DNA of 8,829 nt from Chloroflexota bacterium (GTDB lineage Bacteria; Chloroflexota; Anaerolineae; 4572-78; J111), in NCBI GenBank assembly GCA_003695455.1, contig RFJF01000208.1, forward strand, positions 1 to 8,829, read 5' to 3'. The notes below the pieces were generated by a model. The model ran no database searches, had not been told where the DNA came from, and saw only the letters and a program-made list of their open reading frames with translations. Below, one piece after another: positions 5,546-8,829 of this stretch; position 1 is the first letter of the stretch, and the number at the start of each line of letters is the position of its first letter. The position numbers were made by a program, and so were the translations under genes.

Positions 5546-7071
5546 CAACTTCTAAAAATACGTATCACAACCACAACCACAACAATGAGCGCCATAGCAG
5601 GCAACAAACTTTTGAATAACAACCAAAGGTCATCATTCTCTGTGTAAATAGTATCCACGGCATCACCGGGAACCGCTGCCTGGACGATTTGGGGCGGTAA
5701 GGTTGGCTTGGGCGTTACCGTAGGCGTGGGTGTGCGGGTAGGCGGAACAGGGGTGGGGGTTACGGTTGGGGTAACGGTGGGCAACATCTGCGGTGCGTTT
5801 ATTTTTCCACGGGCGTACCAAATTTGATGAGGCATGTTTGTATCTGTAAAACGCGTAAACCAGGTGGCATGAATTTGGTTGCCATTGTGAATCACCAGAT
5901 GTGGATATTCCGGAGCGCCCACATCATCATACAACGCAAAGGGAACAGACCATGATTGCCCGTTCCAAACCACGTGGTACAGTTGGGGCGGGTAATCGGG
6001 TTTGTCCGGGCTTTGGCCTGCCGCCAGCAAATGAATGTTACCGGCGCTGTCTGCTCCCAGGCTGTAGGTGTCAAACGGTGTATCACCCTTTCTGACCGCA
6101 ATGCCAGGAATAGTTTTAGGGGGAGACCAGGTTTGGCCGTAATCCGTAGACCACATGTAATAAATACCCGGATAATCCAATGTGTCCGTTCGCCAGACCA
6201 GCAGAACGCCGCCGCGCCCATCGGAGCCGGCCGTTGTCTGAAAGTTTGATTGCGCCGGATGGGTGACAATGGTTGGTTCTGACCATGTTTTGCCACCATC
6301 TTTGGAATTCATATAAACTCCAAAACGTTCCGGCGACATTGCTCCGCTCAGCCGGTCCCAGCCCTCATCCCAACTGGCGTGAATCACTCCGGCGGTATCT
6401 ACGCTGATTTGAGGCCGGGCCGAACCGCCGCTGGTGGGGAAAAGTGGAACAGGTTCCAGCCAGGTATTCCCCAGATCCAAAGAAGTACGAAAAAAAATGT
6501 CAGCGCACCCGGACAAACAGGGGCTGTTTTCATCCAGGGCACCGGCGTCATCATACAACACATAAATTCTGGAACCGTCAATGGCAACATCGCTGGCGTA
6601 AGAGCCGGTGCGGGTATTTATCCGGTGGGGGGTGGACCAGGCCGCCGCTGAAAGAGCTTTCTCAACCGGGGCCGTTTTATAAAACAAATTCAGCCAGCCG
6701 TACACAAAATACAAAATATCGTTACCGTCTGCCGCAATTGAATTTCTGATAATATCAACTTGTGGGGCCACAATATCGTTAAAGGGTGTCCATTGTTTAC
6801 CATTCCACATTGAATAAAAAACACGTTCCAGGTCCCTGTTTTCTTCTGCTTTGGTTTCGTTCCATACCACGTGAACATTGTCATGGCTGTCAACTGCCAG
6901 ATCAGGAAACCAGGAACTTGAATCATCGGGTGAGGGGATGCGTTGAGGCTGTGTCCATTCTACATTTGAAAATGATTGTTGGGCCAGAGCAGCCAGGTTG
7001 GTAGCCCACATTAATGAAGCAAAAAGCAGAACTGCCATCAAAAATATGCTTGTCTTAACCAGATAATTCAT
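5545..7071 (-). CDS. Exported BNR/Asp-box beta-propeller protein with Pro/Thr stalk and C-terminal membrane anchor
   Basis: 508 residues. The N-terminus is a signal peptide (K6, hydrophobic about 8-20, ALA-QQ cleavage near 30). Three clear Asp-boxes SxDxGxTW lie at 197-204 (SLDLGNTW), 256-263 (SKDGGKTW) and 308-315 (STDYGQTW), with degenerate copies at about 88-96 and 368-376. A second periodic unit, D-x-x-G-x-(I/V)-H-x-x-W, recurs near 61-70, 225-234, 341-350 and 395-404. Together they indicate a sialidase-type six-bladed propeller. An 'RIP' at 44-46 recalls the sialidase FRIP motif, but no clear arginine triad or nucleophile is evident, so I do not call it a sialidase. C185/C189 may form a disulfide. 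Residues 431-460 are a PTVTP-type stalk, followed by a membrane segment (about 485-504) and the tail RIFRS. There is no LPXTG motif. The gene lies 12 nt after the GT39-like gene. Confidence 0.85.
   Translation of the reverse strand: MNYLVKTSIFLMAVLLFASLMWATNLAALAQQSFSNVEWTQPQRIPSPDDSSSWFPDLAVDSHDNVHVVWNETKAEENRDLERVFYSMWNGKQWTPFNDIVAPQVDIIRNSIAADGNDILYFVYGWLNLFYKTAPVEKALSAAAWSTPHRINTRTGSYASDVAIDGSRIYVLYDDAGALDENSPCLSGCADIFFRTSLDLGNTWLEPVPLFPTSGGSARPQISVDTAGVIHASWDEGWDRLSGAMSPERFGVYMNSKDGGKTWSEPTIVTHPAQSNFQTTAGSDGRGGVLLVWRTDTLDYPGIYYMWSTDYGQTWSPPKTIPGIAVRKGDTPFDTYSLGADSAGNIHLLAAGQSPDKPDYPPQLYHVVWNGQSWSVPFALYDDVGAPEYPHLVIHNGNQIHATWFTRFTDTNMPHQIWYARGKINAPQMLPTVTPTVTPTPVPPTRTPTPTVTPKPTLPPQIVQAAVPGDAVDTIYTENDDLWLLFKSLLPAMALIVVVVVVIRIFRS
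5692..5781 (-). repeat. Pro/Thr stalk-coding imperfect tandem repeat
   Basis: This encodes residues 431-460 of the propeller protein, built of degenerate PTVTP/PTPTP units. On the plus strand it shows as G- and GT-rich near-repeats such as GTTACGGTTGGGGTAACGG. It is probably an extended surface stalk and a candidate O-glycosylation region. Confidence 0.7.
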
Positions 7072-7083
7072 GTCACACTCAGT

Positions 7084-8574
7084 TTACTCAGGCGTGTACA
7101 AATAAACGTGCATATTATAGGTACGGGCACTGTTAACAACAACATCAAAGTCGGCCACATTTTGGGCATTGTCTTTAATCCATGAATGAAGTGGGACTCC
7201 CCATTCAATGGCATTGTTTAACACAAACCAAACTCGATGACCAGAATTTTCAATATCGTCAGGCTGAACCTCAACACTCCACAATACATCCGGCCCCAAA
7301 TAGTATTCACCCGCCGCCGGAAATGATGCCACCACTAAATCATCCGGCTGACGATGCTGGTTGACGTACGCAAAAGCATCACGCCAGTTTTCACGGTTGC
7401 CGTTTTGATACCGAAAATATAAAAAGTTCTCCGAGGTCGGAATGAGTAAAAATACAACAATCAAACCGCTTACCAGTAACTTTTCAGGTGCTTTGGTCAA
7501 TTTCCACAAAGCCGCCAGCCCGGCTGCGCTGAGGATGTGCCAGCTCAACAAAATTGGGAATACATACCGGTTAAATGTAACCCGAAACGCTGAAACAACA
7601 ACAAGCAATGCAATTGGCACCAGCGCATTAACCCCCAACAACAATGCCGGGCGGCTCCGCTGATGATAAATCAAATAAACCATTGCAAAAAGCCCAAATC
7701 CAATCAGATATGACCCCGTAAAAAAACTCACCCCAAACAAAAATCGTAACGGATTTCCGCCGGCGGCCGATGGAATAACCTTGTCCAGCGACTGCCCGGT
7801 ATCTGTCTCAATTCTGAGAATATCGTCAAAAAATACGTGAATTGGGTCAAAATAGGCTAACACCACCACCGCAATCACGGCCCCGAATATGGCAACTGTT
7901 TTCAGATTAATTCCCGGCGGCCAATTGAACCGTAATAATTTGAGGATCAGGGGGTACAACACAAAGGTAGGCGTAATAATGGCGGCCGCGGGGTGGGTCA
8001 GCACACTCAGCCCAAAACACAAGCCCGATAGCGCCAGATAGCCGGGTTTGTTTTTTTCGGCGCCCAAATAAAACAATAACAACGACAGATTGCTCAGGAA
8101 AAAGACCAGCGCATAATACCGGGCATTTTGTGACCAGTAAATATGCCACGGTGCGATAGCCAGAAATAGCACGCTCAACAAGGCTACAGGCGGGTTAAAT
8201 ACAGCCCGGATTAAAAAATAAAAAACCGGAATTGACAACACGCTGATTAACGCAAAAAAGAAACGGGCGCTCCATTCACTTTCCCCGAACATTGCCGACG
8301 ACAACCGCACCAGCATAAAAGAAAGCGGAAAATTACTCTGGTCTGCATCCCAAATATAGGGTGTCATATCCAGCGCCGAGAGTGCCTCGGCGTTGCGGAC
8401 CGTGTAAATTTCATCGAGCCAAAAGCCCCACGCCCCCAGTTTGTAAAACCGCAGGGTTCCGGCTGTTAAAACAATCATTACCAGCAATATGTACTGTACA
8501 GCAGGCCGTTCAAACGCTCTTGCCATCTGTGCTACTTTGGTTACACTGTTAACCCTGCCCCCCACAAGATTCAC
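7084..8574 (-). CDS. GT-C membrane glycosyltransferase, family 39 / ArnT-PMT-like
   Basis: 496 residues from the GTG at 8574, chosen because GGGAGGGGG lies nine bases upstream. The frame is open to a TTG at 8634, and an ATG at 8526 (460 residues), just before the first membrane helix, is a real alternative. About ten hydrophobic segments are visible. After the first helix comes 'GAWGFWLDEIYTV' with the acidic pair D54/E55, which is the GT-C catalytic loop. Residues 147-156, WSQNARYYAL, match the conserved '(S/Q)xxARxYxL' box of PMT_2-type enzymes. The C-terminus is a soluble extracytoplasmic-type domain from about 400. Such enzymes use polyprenyl-phosphate sugars on the outer face of the membrane. 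The gene upstream encodes a likely maker of such a donor, about 63 nt away, which supports a shared pathway. The acceptor is unknown. Confidence 0.87.
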   Translation of the reverse strand: MNLVGGRVNSVTKVAQMARAFERPAVQYILLVMIVLTAGTLRFYKLGAWGFWLDEIYTVRNAEALSALDMTPYIWDADQSNFPLSFMLVRLSSAMFGESEWSARFFFALISVLSIPVFYFLIRAVFNPPVALLSVLFLAIAPWHIYWSQNARYYALVFFLSNLSLLLFYLGAEKNKPGYLALSGLCFGLSVLTHPAAAIITPTFVLYPLILKLLRFNWPPGINLKTVAIFGAVIAVVVLAYFDPIHVFFDDILRIETDTGQSLDKVIPSAAGGNPLRFLFGVSFFTGSYLIGFGLFAMVYLIYHQRSRPALLLGVNALVPIALLVVVSAFRVTFNRYVFPILLSWHILSAAGLAALWKLTKAPEKLLVSGLIVVFLLIPTSENFLYFRYQNGNRENWRDAFAYVNQHRQPDDLVVASFPAAGEYYLGPDVLWSVEVQPDDIENSGHRVWFVLNNAIEWGVPLHSWIKDNAQNVADFDVVVNSARTYNMHVYLYTPE

Positions 8575-8583
8575 AATAAACTG

Positions 8584-8592
8584 CCCCCTCCC
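8584..8592 (-). promoter_or_regulatory. Candidate Shine-Dalgarno sequence for the GT39-like gene
   Basis: GGGAGGGGG on the minus strand ends nine bases before GTG at 8574. The spacing is a little long. No comparable signal precedes TTG 8634 or ATG 8526, so it favours the GTG start. Confidence 0.45.
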
Positions 8593-8637
8593 GGTGATTT
8601 CTGACGATTGGTTCAATTTTAGCCCTCGCCTCAATAA

Positions 8638-8829
8638 TTATGTCAACTTCACTTTGTCAACCACGGCCGGACGGCCGGAATGGTGAAAAAAATCCCGGGC
8701 GGCCGTACGCACCACAAAAGTGAACGCCTCGACCACAATCCGCCACGACATTTTGGATTGCCCCACCCGGCGGTCTTCAAAAATGATGGGTGTTTCGGCC
8801 ACTACGCCGCCCAGCCGCTCAACGTGAAA
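8638..8829 (-). CDS. Polyprenyl-phosphate mannose synthase-like GT2 enzyme, C-terminal part
   Basis: 63 residues plus the TAA stop at 8640-8638, running off the right edge; the frame is too short to stand out in a routine ORF listing. The decisive motif is 'ETPIIFEDRRVGQSKMSWRI' followed by 'VVEAFTFVVRTA'. This is the conserved C-terminal signature of dolichol/polyprenol monophosphomannose synthases (Dpm1-type GT2), with the usual (F/V)xxRxxGxSK element. The protein ends about 30 residues later with no membrane segment, so it is the soluble Dpm1-like type, without a GtrA or other C-terminal membrane domain. It would make a polyprenyl-phosphate sugar from a GDP- or UDP-sugar at the cytoplasmic face. 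It leads directly into the GT39-like gene, the expected kind of user of that donor. The catalytic DxD half is outside the window, so the sugar cannot be assigned. Confidence 0.83.
   Translation of the reverse strand, partial: FHVERLGGVVAETPIIFEDRRVGQSKMSWRIVVEAFTFVVRTAARDFFHHSGRPAVVDKVKLT

Noticed and set aside
5545..5548. TTG at 5548 as the start of the Wzy_C gene
   Set aside because: The ATG one codon later overlaps the upstream stop as TGATG, a standard coupled start, and is the stronger codon.
5892..6299. Minus-strand 135-residue frame inside the propeller gene
   Set aside because: It is an alternate frame of the propeller gene, which carries the Asp-boxes in its own frame; no motif is seen in this one.
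8616..8660. Two minus-strand TTGACA hexamers (8660-8655 and 8646-8641) and a TAAAAT (8621-8616) as an internal promoter for the GT39-like gene
   Set aside because: Both hexamers lie within the last codons of the GT2 gene and the best spacing is 14 or 19 nt rather than 17. Read-through from the upstream gene explains expression; an internal promoter remains possible but unsupported.

Overview
The window reads as chromosomal DNA from a member of the Chloroflexota, most likely Anaerolineae or a relative. The grounds are the family types present (a MutL-like ASKHA protein followed by a barrel-sandwich/KOW protein, and several cell-envelope glycosyltransferases) and the long Pro/Thr 'PTPTVTP' stalks on exported proteins, which are very common in that phylum. 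This is inferred from protein style; no rRNA or marker gene is present. Coding density is high. I saw no tRNA, rRNA, CRISPR array, insertion sequence or phage gene.

Left part, plus strand (2-3694). The C-terminal end of a MutL-like protein enters from the left edge. It overlaps by 20 nt a conserved-type protein built of lipoyl-like beta segments with a KOW-like tail. A 222-nt AT-rich gap with a good promoter candidate follows. Next is a small membrane protein with an N-terminal anchor, a Pro/Thr linker and a C-terminal LPXTG-like signal, closed by a strong intrinsic terminator. A glycosyltransferase family 4 gene with its own extended -10 promoter comes next, ending at a hairpin that can act as a terminator on both strands.

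Right part, minus strand (8829 down to 3755). Four genes are tightly packed and read leftward: the C-terminus of a polyprenyl-phosphate mannose synthase-like GT2 enzyme, a GT-C (family 39-like) membrane glycosyltransferase, an exported BNR beta-propeller protein with a Pro/Thr stalk and C-terminal membrane anchor, and a Wzy_C/O-antigen-ligase-like polytopic protein with a C-terminal TPR domain. Gaps are about 63, 12 and -1 nt, so one transcript is likely.

How they may work together (inference): the GT2 enzyme would make a polyprenyl-phosphate sugar in the cytoplasm and the GT-C enzyme would use such a donor outside the membrane. The Wzy_C protein would polymerise glycan or transfer it to an acceptor. 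The Pro/Thr-stalked propeller encoded between them is a plausible acceptor, so the strand may encode a surface glycosylation module with its own substrate. No wholly unknown system is evident. That module and the MutL/KOW pair are the parts most worth a second look.
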